A DNA stretch of 64,000 nt from JANLYQ01 sp031365725 (lineage in GTDB: Bacteria; Actinomycetota; Actinomycetes; JACCUZ01). This document shows, piece after piece, positions 49,858 to 58,890 of the stretch. The stretch is from assembly GCA_031365725.1 (NCBI GenBank), contig JANLYQ010000014.1, positions 62,001 through 126,000 on the forward strand, in the 5' to 3' direction. The notes beneath the pieces were generated by a model that saw only the letters and a list, made by a program, of their open reading frames with translations, was not told where the DNA came from and did not search any database. The translations under genes and the position numbers were made by a program. The first letter of the stretch is position 1, and the number at the start of each line of letters is the position of its first letter.

Positions 49858-51984
49858 TTGGCTGGACGTGGGCAACGTCAACCGGCCGCCCGCCGGGTTG
49901 CTCCGGCGCGTCCGCGACGGGTCCGCGCCCGCGACAACGAGGGGATCATCCCCGTGCTCGCGCGCACCGTGCGCGAGGTCGAGACCGCCGTCGAGCGCGG
50001 TCGCATCATGCCGTCCGTCCGCACCAAGTTCCACGTCATCGCGCTCCTCGTGCGCGAGGAGCGGGCTAGAGTCCGGTCCGACCGGGCGAGCAGCGAGGCT
50101 CAGCGGGCCGAGCAGCTCAAGCGGCTCGACGGCATCGCGGTGATCCTCGCGAGGACCGCGGTTCGTGACTCGGCCCTGATGGCCCTGCTCGCCGACGACG
50201 CCGTCGTCTCCGACTCGGCCCGGTCGCTCAAGCGGGAGATGCTCGCTGACGCGGGCATCGAGACGGCACCCGAGGAGGTGGCCCCCAAAGCGCCGCCGTC
50301 GCCGGCTGAAGAACGTCGTGTGGTGCCACAGTCGGTCATCTCCCGACAGCTGGCCAATCCGTTCCTCGCCCCAGACTTCTCCTCGGTCCGTCAGACAACG
50401 GCCGCGCCCCGCCGGCTCGTCAGCTGGGAGCTGCTGGGGCCGTTGTTCAGCTCGTTCGAGCAGCCAGGGTCCGGACCGTCCACCGGCATGGCCCTGCCTC
50501 TACCTGCCTCGTTGCACGCCTCCGGTGGCGCACTCCTCATGCCGCACCAGGCGCAGGTCGTGGCCGCCGCAGCCGCCGGACACCGCACCTTCCTGCTGGC
50601 CGACGAGCCGGGGCTCGGCAAGACCGCGCAGGCACTGTTGGCCGCGCAGGCAGCCAACGCCTATCCGCTGCTGGTCGTCGTGCCCAACGTCGTCAAGACG
50701 AACTGGCTGCGCGAGGCCGGGCTCTGGACACCGCAGCGCAAGGCCACCGCGATCCACGGCAACGGCGACACGATCGACGGCTTCGCCGACATCGTAATCG
50801 TCAACTACGAGGTGCTCGACCGGCACGTGGGCTGGCTCGGTGACCTCGGCTTCCGCGGCATGGTTGTCGACGAGGCCCACTTCATCAAGAACAAGAGCTC
50901 GCAACGATCGCAGCACGTGCTCGAGCTGTCGGACCGCATCCGCGCGCGCATCGGTCGCCCGCTCCTGATGGCACTGACCGGCACCCCGCTGATCAACGAC
51001 ATCGAGGACTTCCGCGCCATCTGGCAGTTCCTCGGCTGGATCGACGACACCAAGCCGCGCGCCGAGCTGATGGAAGCGCTCGAGGCGACCGGGCTGACCC
51101 CGGCCGACTACGGCTTCTACGCCGCCGCCCGCCAGTGCGTCGTCGACCTCGGCATCGTCCGGCGCCGCAAGGTCGACGTCGCCAAGGACATCCCCGCCCG
51201 CCGGATCGCCGACCTCCCGGTCGAGCTCGACGACAAGGTGGGCCGGTCGATCCGAGAGGCAGAGCGTGATCTCGTACGCCGCCTGGTCGCGGCCTATGAC
51301 GGTGCCCTCGCGCGGCGCAGGACCGCTCCCGTGATCGAGGGCATCGACGATGACCTGGTGCGCCGTATCGCCACGCGAGAGCGCAAGGAGACGACCGCGA
51401 AGAAGACCGACGAGAACGTCTTCAGCATGATGCGCCGCATCGGTCAGGCGAAGGCCGGGCTCGCCGCCGACTACGCCGCCCAGCTCGCGCGAAGTGCCGG
51501 CAAGGTGGTCTTCTTCGCCAAGCACATCGATGTGATGGACGTCGCCGAAGAGACCTTCGATAAGCGCGGCATCCGCTACTCCTCGATCCGTGGTGACCAG
51601 ACGTCCTCGGCCCGGCAGAAGCAGATCGATGCCTTCGTGAACGATCCCGAGGTTGCCATCGCGGTCTGCTCGTTGACGGCAGCCGGGGTTGGCATCAACC
51701 TGCAGGTCGCCTCGAACATCGTGCTTGCCGAGCTGTCCTGGACCGACGCCGAGCAGACCCAGGCCATCGACCGCAGCCACCGCATCGGACAGACAGAGCC
51801 GGTGACGGCCTGGCGCATCATTGCCGCGCAGACGATCGACGCCCGCATAGCCGAGCTGATCGACAGCAAGGCGGGGCTTGCCGCTCGGGCGCTCGACGGG
51901 TCGGATGAGGAGCTCTTCTCCTCTGCCGACGTACAGCTCGAGACGCTGGTCGCCCTGCTCACCGATGCGTTGAAGTCCCGCTGA
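49858..51984 (+). CDS. SNF2-family DEAD/DEAH ATPase
   Basis: A 708-residue superfamily 2 protein. Walker A ADEPGLGKTAQ lies near 247, DEAH near 338, TGTPL near 373 and the C-terminal RecA motifs (LTAAGVGINLQVASNIVLAE, QAIDRSHRIGQ) near 605-650. The first 200 residues are basic and unassigned. The architecture is closest to SMARCAL1-type annealing translocases. The TTG at 49858 is chosen because AAGGAGGAG lies 5-6 nt upstream. The 3' end overlaps the convergent TetR gene by 26 bp. Confidence 0.87.
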   Translation: MAGRGQRQPAARRVAPARPRRVRARDNEGIIPVLARTVREVETAVERGRIMPSVRTKFHVIALLVREERARVRSDRASSEAQRAEQLKRLDGIAVILARTAVRDSALMALLADDAVVSDSARSLKREMLADAGIETAPEEVAPKAPPSPAEERRVVPQSVISRQLANPFLAPDFSSVRQTTAAPRRLVSWELLGPLFSSFEQPGSGPSTGMALPLPASLHASGGALLMPHQAQVVAAAAAGHRTFLLADEPGLGKTAQALLAAQAANAYPLLVVVPNVVKTNWLREAGLWTPQRKATAIHGNGDTIDGFADIVIVNYEVLDRHVGWLGDLGFRGMVVDEAHFIKNKSSQRSQHVLELSDRIRARIGRPLLMALTGTPLINDIEDFRAIWQFLGWIDDTKPRAELMEALEATGLTPADYGFYAAARQCVVDLGIVRRRKVDVAKDIPARRIADLPVELDDKVGRSIREAERDLVRRLVAAYDGALARRRTAPVIEGIDDDLVRRIATRERKETTAKKTDENVFSMMRRIGQAKAGLAADYAAQLARSAGKVVFFAKHIDVMDVAEETFDKRGIRYSSIRGDQTSSARQKQIDAFVNDPEVAIAVCSLTAAGVGINLQVASNIVLAELSWTDAEQTQAIDRSHRIGQTEPVTAWRIIAAQTIDARIAELIDSKAGLAARALDGSDEELFSSADVQLETLVALLTDALKSR

Positions 51985-52561
51985 TCGGAGCGCGGATGCC
52001 GTCGAGCACGAGGGCCAGGAGCCGGATGTTCTGCTCGAGCGTGCTGTTGCGGGTCATGCACATGCCCCCGACCAGCTGCATCAGGTCCTGCTGGTCGACG
52101 TCAGGGCGGGCGAGGCCGGCGTGCTGCGCGCGCTTGAGGACGGTGCCCGCCGCTGCCGCGATCTTCTCCCGTGACTGCAGGGCGAGGTCGGGACTCTTTT
52201 CGAAGGCTTCGTGCAGCTCGGTCAGGAACGTGCGTTTGGCTACCGCGTAGCGCAGGAACCCCTGCAGCCACTCGACCAGCCCCTCCCACGGAGCGACCGA
52301 CTCCGCAACCTCGACGGCATAGGTCACGAGTGCGTCGACGTCCTCGCGGTAGACGGCCTCGACCAGGTCGATCCGGCGGGGGAAGTGCCGGTAGAGAGTT
52401 CCCACACCGACGTCGGCGGCTTTCGCGATCTCCTCGATCGTCGTGGCGCTGCCGTGGGTGGCGAAGGCCAGCCGGGCTGCCTCGATCAGACGCGTGCGGT
52501 TACGCGAGGCGTCCGCGCGCATCGGTCGAGCGCTGGGCGGTCGGGTGCTCACCTCGGGCAC
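51959..52561 (-). CDS. TetR-family repressor of the adjacent MFS exporter
   Basis: A 200-residue TetR protein: RTRLIEAARLAFATHGSATT and IEEIAKAADVGVGTLYRHFP form the DNA-binding domain, followed by a C-terminal ligand domain. The start is the GTG at 52561, with GAGGAGA 5 nt upstream; longer frames read through the operator region. Two 17-bp operators lie between it and the divergent MFS gene, so repression of the exporter is the likely role. Confidence 0.88.
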   Translation of the reverse strand: MPEVSTRPPSARPMRADASRNRTRLIEAARLAFATHGSATTIEEIAKAADVGVGTLYRHFPRRIDLVEAVYREDVDALVTYAVEVAESVAPWEGLVEWLQGFLRYAVAKRTFLTELHEAFEKSPDLALQSREKIAAAAGTVLKRAQHAGLARPDVDQQDLMQLVGGMCMTRNSTLEQNIRLLALVLDGIRAPISGTSTHR

Positions 52562-52593
52562 GACTCTCCTCTGACGGGTGGTGTGGTTGCTAA

Positions 52594-52634
52594 ACGGAGG
52601 AAGCCTCCGTATAGTTAACGGAGGTTGCTTCCGC
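52594..52634. promoter_or_regulatory. Two TetR operators, 24 bp apart
   Basis: ACGGAGGAAGCCTCCGT (52594-52610) is a perfect palindrome around three bases, and ACGGAGGTTGCTTCCGC (52618-52634) is a close copy. Both lie in the gap between the divergent tetR and MFS genes, the second one 37 bp before the MFS start. Confidence 0.85.
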
Positions 52635-52671
52635 TTAGAACCCATCCTACCTCGGGAAGAGCTCACTCCTC

Positions 52672-54171
52672 ATGACAACTGACACCGCCCTCGCTGAGAT
52701 GCCCGTTCTTCGGGTGACCCGAGCGCGTCGCCCGCATCTCCCCAGCCACACCAACCTCGTGCTCGGCGTGATCCTTACCTGCCAGCTGATGGTCGTCCTG
52801 GACGCGACCATCGTGAATGTCGCCCTCCCGCAGATCCAGCAGGCGCTGCACTTTTCCGGTGAGTCCCTGTCCTGGGTGCTCAACGCCTACACCTTGACCT
52901 TCGGCGGGCTGCTGTTGCTCGGCGCCCGGGCGGGAGACCTCCTCGGTCGCCGCCGGACGTTCGTGGTCGGTATCGCGATCTTCGTTATCGCATCGCTGCT
53001 CGGCGGCTTTGCGCCCACGAGCGGATTGCTGCTGGCGGCTCGCGCGCTCCAGGGTGTCGGTGCGGCGCTCGCTGCACCCTCGTCGCTCGCGCTGCTGACC
53101 ACTATGTTCACCCAGCCCCGGGAACGCGTGCGCGCGCTCGGCCTGTTCACAGCCGTGTCGGTCAGCGGCGGAGCACTGGGCTTGATCCTCGGCGGCACGC
53201 TTACCGAGTGGGCGTCTTGGCGCTGGGTGATGTTCGTCAACGTCCCGATCGGCGTCGCGGTCGTCCTGATCGGGCGCGCCGTCCTCCCGGAGACCGAACG
53301 GCACCGCGGCACCTTTGACCTGCCCGGCGCTGTGTTCTCCACCCTCGGGATGGGTGCTCTCGTCTACGGCTTCGTCCGCGCGGCAGCCGACGGGTGGGGG
53401 GACGTCATCACGTTGGCCTTGTTCCTCGCCGGGGTCCTCCTGCTCGTCGCCTTCGTGTCCACCGAGCTGCGAGCCGAGTCGCCGATCACACCTCTGCGGC
53501 TGTTCAACGACCACAGTCGGACCCTCGCCAACGTGGCACGAGGTCTCCTGTTCGCGGGGATGTTCGGTCTTTTCTTCTTCCTCACCCAGTTCCTGCAGGA
53601 TGTGCTCGGCTACAGCGCCTTGAAGACAGGCTTTGCCTTCCTGCCCCTCCCAGTCACCGTGTTCGTGATGTCCCAGCTGACCAGTCGGGTGCTCATCCAC
53701 CGCGTCAACTCCAAGGCACTCATGCTCGGCGGCATGATGCTGGGCACCACCGGCTTCGCACTGGCGAGCCGGTTGGAGCCGGGCTCGTCCTACCTACAGG
53801 TCGTGGCGAGCCTGCTGTTCTTCGCCGTCGGCAACGGAATCTCGTTCATCCCGCTCACACAGGCAGCGCTGGAGGGAGTGCCGGCCAAGGACGCCGGGGC
53901 TGCCTCGGGACTGGTCAATGTCACCCAGCAGCTCGGCGGGACCCTCGGGGTGGCGATCTTGGTGACGGTCTTCGGCCACTACAGCAGGCACGTCGGATCG
54001 CTGCCCGGTGCGAGCATCCAGGCCCAGCGGGAACATGTGTTCACGGTTGGGGCATCGCATGCCTTCCTGGCCGCGGCCCTGTTCCTGGTGTCAGCACTGG
54101 TTCTGGTGGCGGTTGGCGTGCGTACGCCGAGCAAGATCGCCGTGGCACCCGCACCCACCGTGGAGCACTGA
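52672..54171 (+). CDS. MFS multidrug exporter, DHA2 (EmrB/QacA) family
   Basis: A 499-residue transporter with 14 predicted membrane helices. DATIVNVALPQI is the D1 motif of the DHA2 family, GRRRTFVVG follows the A motif, and ALQGVGAALAAPSSLALL and LGGTLTEWASWRWVMFVNVP are motif C and its neighbour. It exports cationic drugs with protons. The TetR gene and operators upstream imply induction by its substrate. Confidence 0.9.
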   Translation: MTTDTALAEMPVLRVTRARRPHLPSHTNLVLGVILTCQLMVVLDATIVNVALPQIQQALHFSGESLSWVLNAYTLTFGGLLLLGARAGDLLGRRRTFVVGIAIFVIASLLGGFAPTSGLLLAARALQGVGAALAAPSSLALLTTMFTQPRERVRALGLFTAVSVSGGALGLILGGTLTEWASWRWVMFVNVPIGVAVVLIGRAVLPETERHRGTFDLPGAVFSTLGMGALVYGFVRAAADGWGDVITLALFLAGVLLLVAFVSTELRAESPITPLRLFNDHSRTLANVARGLLFAGMFGLFFFLTQFLQDVLGYSALKTGFAFLPLPVTVFVMSQLTSRVLIHRVNSKALMLGGMMLGTTGFALASRLEPGSSYLQVVASLLFFAVGNGISFIPLTQAALEGVPAKDAGAASGLVNVTQQLGGTLGVAILVTVFGHYSRHVGSLPGASIQAQREHVFTVGASHAFLAAALFLVSALVLVAVGVRTPSKIAVAPAPTVEH

Positions 54172-54214
54172 GAGCGGTGGCTCGGCCGGATAATGCGTGA
54201 CCTCTGGTAGGAAG

Positions 54215-54249
54215 GCAGGTCCTCACCCGTTCTCGGGGTGAGGACCTGC
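54215..54249 (+). terminator. Perfect hairpin after the MFS gene
   Basis: GCAGGTCCTCACCC (54215-54228) pairs perfectly with GGGTGAGGACCTGC (54236-54249) around 7 bases. There is no T-tract. It sits 25 nt before the first codons of the nicotinamidase-like gene, so it could also affect translation or transcription of that cassette. Confidence 0.7.
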
Positions 54250-54273
54250 GGCCATGAAGGGTGGTGACCGGTC

Positions 54274-54852
54274 ATCGGGACCGAGGAACGCCCCTGGCTG
54301 GTCGTTGTCGACATGCAGCACGTCTTCGCCGATGCCGACAGCCCGTGGGTGATGCGTGCGTTCGCGGACGCCGTACCTGGTGTCACTGCGTTGATCGAGC
54401 AGTACGTCGGTCGCACGGTGTTCACCCGCTTCGTCCCACCTGCCGAGCCGGCCGGCGGGTGGCGCGACTACTACGCCCTCTGGCCGTTTGCGCTCACGCC
54501 GGAGTCGGCACGGCTGTGGGAGATCGTGCCCGAGGTCCCGACCGGGGGAGCGCCGGTGGTGGACGCCCCCACGATGAGCAAGTGGGTGCCGGGGCTGAGG
54601 GAGGTCCTCGATGGTTGTCGGGACCTCGTGATCTGCGGGGTGTCCACCGACTGCTGCGTGTTGTCGACCACCCTGGCGGCCTTTGACGGCGGGGCTCGGG
54701 TGCGGGTGGTGTCGGACGCCTGCGTCGGGTTGTCGCCGGAATCGCACGATCGCGCGCTGCAGGCGATGTCCCTCTACGGGCCACAGGTGCGGGTGGTGAC
54801 GGCCGCCGAGCTGGCGACCTCCCGGTCAGGCTCTGGGACGAGCGGGCGGTGA
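54274..54852 (+). CDS. Isochorismatase/nicotinamidase-like cysteine hydrolase
   Basis: A cysteine hydrolase of about 190 residues. The catalytic Asp lies in WLVVVDMQHVF, the Lys in TMSKWVPGL and the Cys in VSTDCCVLSTTLAAFD. The start is a problem: the first ATG in frame (54313) begins after the catalytic Asp (codon 54310), and the upstream frame contains no ATG, GTG or TTG between a TGA at 54265-54267 and that point. I set the start at the ATC 54274 because AAGGGTGG lies upstream and the protein would then begin GTEERPWLVVVDMQ. A CTG at 54298 is the other option. The stop overlaps the next gene's GTG. Confidence 0.75.
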   Translation: MGTEERPWLVVVDMQHVFADADSPWVMRAFADAVPGVTALIEQYVGRTVFTRFVPPAEPAGGWRDYYALWPFALTPESARLWEIVPEVPTGGAPVVDAPTMSKWVPGLREVLDGCRDLVICGVSTDCCVLSTTLAAFDGGARVRVVSDACVGLSPESHDRALQAMSLYGPQVRVVTAAELATSRSGSGTSGR

Positions 54853-55841
54853 GCATGCTGGACCGGGCACTCGGCGCGCTCTACGGGCTCGCGATCGGAG
54901 ACGCGCTCGGCATGCCGACCCAGTCGATGCGCTCGACGGACATCCGGGCCGACTACGGCGCGATCGATGGTTTCCGGGACGCCGGACCGCGCCAGGTCAT
55001 CGCGGCCGGCATGAAGGCCGGCACGGTCACCGACGACACCGCACAGGCAGTGCTGCTCGGTGAGCTCCTGGTCGCCGGTGGAGGACAGCTGGACGCGATG
55101 AGGTTTGCTCACGCGCTCCTGGCGTGGGAAAAGTCCATGGCAGCCAGGGGATTGCTGGACCTGCTGGGCCCCTCGACCAAGCGCGCCGTGGAACGCATCC
55201 AGCAGGGGGTTCCGGCCAGCGAGGCCGGCCGGTACGGCTCGACCAACGGTGCCGCGATGCGCATCGCACCGGTCGGCGTCGCCCGACGGCCGGAGCCGGT
55301 CTCGGACTTCCTCGCCGCTGTCGTGCAGGCCTGCGAGGTCACCCACAACACCTCCCTCGGCATCGCGGCCGCGGCTGCGGTCGGCATGGCGGTCAGTGTC
55401 GGGGTCGAGGGCGGCACTCTCGACGATGCCGTGGCGGCCGCGGTGCGGGCAGCTGACCTCGCGGACGGCTACGGCCATCCGGTGGCGGGTGGCCGTATCG
55501 CTGCGCGTATCCCGTGGGCCGTCGACCTCGTCCGGACGACGCCCGAGGATCGGCGGGGGCGGGTGCTCGAGGAGGTCGTGGGGACAAGCGTCGCCTCTCA
55601 GGAGTCGGTGGTTGCGGCGTTTGCTCTCGTTGCGGTGGTCCGGGAGCCGTGGCAGGCCATGTGTCTTACCGCGTCCCTCGGGGGTGACACCGACACGATC
55701 GCGGCCATCGTCGGCGCGGTGCTGGGTGCCGTGGTCGGCGTGGGGGGTCTGCCGGTCGACGCGGTCGCCCAGGTGCGTGCGGTCAACAACCTCGACCTCG
55801 AACCGCTCGCCCGCAGCCTGCTGGCGATCCGAGCGACATGA
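54849..55841 (+). CDS. ADP-ribosylglycohydrolase family protein
   Basis: A 330-residue DraG/ARH-fold protein. GTVTDDTAQAVLL near 58 holds the metal-binding Asp pair and GGDTDTIAAIVGAVLGA near 278 the second. GALYGLAIGDALGMPTQ opens the fold. It removes ADP-ribose from proteins or small molecules with Mg ions. It overlaps both neighbours by four bases, so three genes form a tight operon with the cysteine hydrolase and the PfkB kinase. Confidence 0.9.
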   Translation: MSMLDRALGALYGLAIGDALGMPTQSMRSTDIRADYGAIDGFRDAGPRQVIAAGMKAGTVTDDTAQAVLLGELLVAGGGQLDAMRFAHALLAWEKSMAARGLLDLLGPSTKRAVERIQQGVPASEAGRYGSTNGAAMRIAPVGVARRPEPVSDFLAAVVQACEVTHNTSLGIAAAAAVGMAVSVGVEGGTLDDAVAAAVRAADLADGYGHPVAGGRIAARIPWAVDLVRTTPEDRRGRVLEEVVGTSVASQESVVAAFALVAVVREPWQAMCLTASLGGDTDTIAAIVGAVLGAVVGVGGLPVDAVAQVRAVNNLDLEPLARSLLAIRAT

Positions 55842-56851
55842 GCAGGCTGGTCTACACCGGGGCTGTCATGGTCGATCTCGTCCTGGCGGTGCCGCACCTG
55901 CCGCAGCCGGGCGGCGACGTGCTCGCCAGCGACTACACGGCGCACGTGGGCGGCGGATTCACCGTGCTGGCGGCAGCCGGTCGCGACGGGCTCGAGGGAC
56001 TGTTCGCCGGTCGGACCGGGACCGGTCCGTGGAGCGACCTCGTGCTGGCTGCCCTCGCCGGTGAAGGCATCTCGTCGTGGCACGCACCGGTGCCCGACCA
56101 GGACAACGGCATCTGCGTCGTGCTGGTCGACGACACCGCCGAGCGGACCTTCATCACCGCACCGGGTGCCGAGGAGGTGGTGTCTGCCGAGGGCCTGCTC
56201 GGTGTTCCGGTCGACGACGACGACGTCGTGCACGTGTCGGGCTACTCGCTGGCGTCGGCGAGTCGGGGAGTGTCACTGGCGGCCTGGGTGTCCGCGCTGC
56301 CGCTTGGCCCGCACAGTCCGCGCGTCGTGCTCGACCCGTCGCCGCTGGCGGGGCACGTTGCTGCTGACGTTCTGGCGGCCGTGCTGGCTCGGACGAACCT
56401 GCTCACCTGCAACGCCCACGAGGCGGGGGATTTGCTGAAGCAGACGAGCTCGCCGGCGGACAGGTCTGCCCATGTACCGGGGACGCCACCTCTTCGCGAT
56501 GTTGCCGGCGCGCTCCGCTCGCTCCTCCCCGACACGGCGTCGGTCGTCGTGCGTGACGGACCCCGGGGTGCCTGGGTGTCGAGCCCGGAGGAGGCCGACC
56601 CGTGGCACGTGCCGGCGTACGACGTCATCGCGCTCGACAGCAACGGCGCGGGTGACACGCACACGGGTGTCCTTGTGGCGGCGCTGGCCCGAGGGGCGAC
56701 CCTGCGCAGCGCCACCGCCCGAGCCAACGTCGCCGCGGCCATAACTGTGACAAGACCCGGCCCGGCGACGTCGCCGACCACCGCCGAGATCGACGCGGCG
56801 CTGGCAGGTCAGCCCTTCTCGGCGCCTTCGTTGGCCCCGCGGACGAACTGA
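55838..56851 (+). CDS. PfkB-family carbohydrate kinase
   Basis: A 337-residue ribokinase-like protein. YTGAVMVDLVLAVPHLPQPG and GGGFTVLAAAGRDG form the sugar site, and DSNGAGDTHTGVLVAAL near 267 is the PfkB signature with the catalytic Asp in GAGD. Substrate may be ribose, a nucleoside or a similar sugar. The start overlaps the ADP-ribosylglycohydrolase stop (ATGA), suggesting that it phosphorylates a product of that enzyme. The 3' end overlaps a convergent permease gene by 43 bp. Confidence 0.86.
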   Translation: MSRLVYTGAVMVDLVLAVPHLPQPGGDVLASDYTAHVGGGFTVLAAAGRDGLEGLFAGRTGTGPWSDLVLAALAGEGISSWHAPVPDQDNGICVVLVDDTAERTFITAPGAEEVVSAEGLLGVPVDDDDVVHVSGYSLASASRGVSLAAWVSALPLGPHSPRVVLDPSPLAGHVAADVLAAVLARTNLLTCNAHEAGDLLKQTSSPADRSAHVPGTPPLRDVAGALRSLLPDTASVVVRDGPRGAWVSSPEEADPWHVPAYDVIALDSNGAGDTHTGVLVAALARGATLRSATARANVAAAITVTRPGPATSPTTAEIDAALAGQPFSAPSLAPRTN

Positions 56852-57687
56852 CGCTGGAAGGCGAAGAAGAGCAGCGCGACGGGGATGGTGGTCAGCAGGG
56901 CCGCACCCATCTTCAGCGGGAACTGGGTGCCGGAGCCGAGCTCACCACTGGTGAGGCTGGCCAGCCCGGTGACCAACGTCTTGTGCTCGGGTTTCTGGGT
57001 CACCACCAGGAAGTGGCTGAACTCGTTCCACGAGCCCTGGAACGACAGGATGGTCAGGGTGATCAGGGCGGGACGGGCCATCGGCAGCACCACCGACCAG
57101 AAGGTGCGGAAGACGCCGGCGCCGTCGATGCGGGCCGCCTCCTCGATCGAGACGGGCACCGAGTCGAAGAACTGCTTCATGATGAAGACACCTGCTGCGT
57201 CGATGACCAGCGGCAGGATCATCGCCGAGTAGGTGTCGTAGATGCCGAGGTAGGTGACCATCAGAAACTTCGGCAGCAGGAGTGCGACCCCGGGCACGCT
57301 CATGATGGCGAGCAGTGCGGAGAAGAGGGCCTTGCGTCCCCGGAAGTGCAGCCGGGACAAGGCGTAGCCGGCAAGGCTGTCGAAGAACACCCGGCAGCCG
57401 GTGACCACGATGGTGACGATCAGTGAGTTGCCCAGCCAGGTCGTGATCGGCACCGGCGAGTCGGAGGTCAGGCCGAACATGCGCTTCCAGGCCGTCAGGT
57501 CGAACGGGTTGGGGATCACCGAGAGCGGGTGGGCCGTGGCCTGTGGGTCATCCTTGAGCGACGTGGCGATCTGGATGAGGAACGGATAGAGGTAGAGGAT
57601 CGAGAAGAGGATGAGCACGGTGTAGCCGGCGATCTTCTTCCGGCCGACGTGTTGGACGCGCGTCCCGTGAACCGTCGTCGCGCTCAT
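56809..57687 (-). CDS. Sugar ABC transporter permease (MalG-like)
   Basis: A 292-residue protein with six membrane helices and the EAA loop SIEEAARIDGAGVFRTFWSV near 190, which contacts the ATPase. TVLILFSILYLYPFLIQIAT is the first helix. It belongs to the CUT1 family with the upstream permease. Its ATG overlaps the stop of that gene (ATGA). Confidence 0.92.
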   Translation of the reverse strand: MSATTVHGTRVQHVGRKKIAGYTVLILFSILYLYPFLIQIATSLKDDPQATAHPLSVIPNPFDLTAWKRMFGLTSDSPVPITTWLGNSLIVTIVVTGCRVFFDSLAGYALSRLHFRGRKALFSALLAIMSVPGVALLLPKFLMVTYLGIYDTYSAMILPLVIDAAGVFIMKQFFDSVPVSIEEAARIDGAGVFRTFWSVVLPMARPALITLTILSFQGSWNEFSHFLVVTQKPEHKTLVTGLASLTSGELGSGTQFPLKMGAALLTTIPVALLFFAFQRQFVRGANEGAEKG

Positions 57688-58808
57688 CGGTGGCTCTCTT
57701 GGAGTGCAGCGGCGGGCACCGGGACCAAGGGTGGCTCGGGCGGGACAGCGCCAGCGGGGGGGTTGGTGCGCCGTCGGTTGCGGCGTGGCACTCGGTCCTC
57801 GTCGAGCAGTCGTCGCTGGAACCAGGTGAGGACGACGATGATGAGGAACACGACGAAGGCCATCGCTGCACCCGATCCGTACTTGAAGGACTTGAAGCTC
57901 TGGTTGTAGGAAAGGAAAGCTGGGGTCATCGTGGTGCCGGCCGGTGCGCCCTTGCCCATGACGTAGATCTGGTCGAACACCTGCCAGGTGCCGATCAGCC
58001 CCAGGGTGGTTACCAGGAAGATCACCGGTCGCAGCATCGGGATGGTCACCAGGCGCAGCTTCTGCCAGGGCGAGACACCATCGAGAGCCGCGGCCTCGTC
58101 GACGTCGACCGGCAGGTTCTGCAGAGCGGCCAGGAACATCAGCATGAAGGTGCCGGTGGTCGTCCACACCACGAGGATGATGATCACGCACATCGCGACC
58201 GAGGGACCGGCCAGCCAGTCCCACGCCGATCGGCCGAAGATCTGACCTTGGGCCCAGGACGGGTTCTCCGGGACGCCGACGGCTCCGAAGAGCAGGTGCA
58301 GCAAGCCTCGTGAGTCGGAGAACCACTGCGGTCCGCGGATGCCGACGAGCTTGAGCAGCGAGTTGACCGCACCGGTGTTCTGGAAGAGGAACAAGAAGAC
58401 GGTCGAGATGGCGATGGAGCTGGTGACCGACGGGAAGTAGAACGCCGTCCGGAAGAAGCTCTTGCCCTTGAGCAGCTTGTTGTTGACGACGAGGGCCAGC
58501 AGCAGGGCAGTGATGGTCTGCAGCGGGACCACCAGCAGCACGTAGTAGAACGTGTTGCCGATGGACTGCATGAAGTTGGCCCGGGTAAGGCCATCTTTCG
58601 CAAACAACGACAGGTAGTTGTCGGCGCCGACGACCTTGGGGCCGCCACTGAAGGGCGACCCGTTGCCGTTCCAGTCGGTGAAGCTCACCCACAGCGCCAT
58701 GCCGATGGGGATCACGAGGAAGAGCCCGAGGATCACGATGACCGGGGAGACGAAGAGCCAGCCGGCGACACCCTCGCGGCCGTGGATGTTGTTCTTGCGA
58801 CCTGCCAT
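57684..58808 (-). CDS. Sugar ABC transporter permease (MalF-like)
   Basis: A 374-residue CUT1 permease. GWLFVSPVIVILGLFLVIPI is the first helix, and the EAA loop is DVDEAAALDGVSPWQKLRLV near 253. An insertion of about 60 residues lies between helices 3 and 4 (NSLLKLVGIRGPQWFSD...). A Pro-rich cytoplasmic C-terminal tail is present. The ATG at 58808 has AGGAGAG upstream. No ATPase gene is in the cluster; a shared MsiK-type ATPase would be needed. Confidence 0.92.
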   Translation of the reverse strand: MAGRKNNIHGREGVAGWLFVSPVIVILGLFLVIPIGMALWVSFTDWNGNGSPFSGGPKVVGADNYLSLFAKDGLTRANFMQSIGNTFYYVLLVVPLQTITALLLALVVNNKLLKGKSFFRTAFYFPSVTSSIAISTVFLFLFQNTGAVNSLLKLVGIRGPQWFSDSRGLLHLLFGAVGVPENPSWAQGQIFGRSAWDWLAGPSVAMCVIIILVVWTTTGTFMLMFLAALQNLPVDVDEAAALDGVSPWQKLRLVTIPMLRPVIFLVTTLGLIGTWQVFDQIYVMGKGAPAGTTMTPAFLSYNQSFKSFKYGSGAAMAFVVFLIIVVLTWFQRRLLDEDRVPRRNRRRTNPPAGAVPPEPPLVPVPAAALQESHR

Positions 58809-58890
58809 GTCACTCTCCTGGATGGGCGGTGGCACACGGGTTCTCGGCGTTTCGGCCGATCCCCCGTGCGCCACCGAGCCTGGGTGGGCG

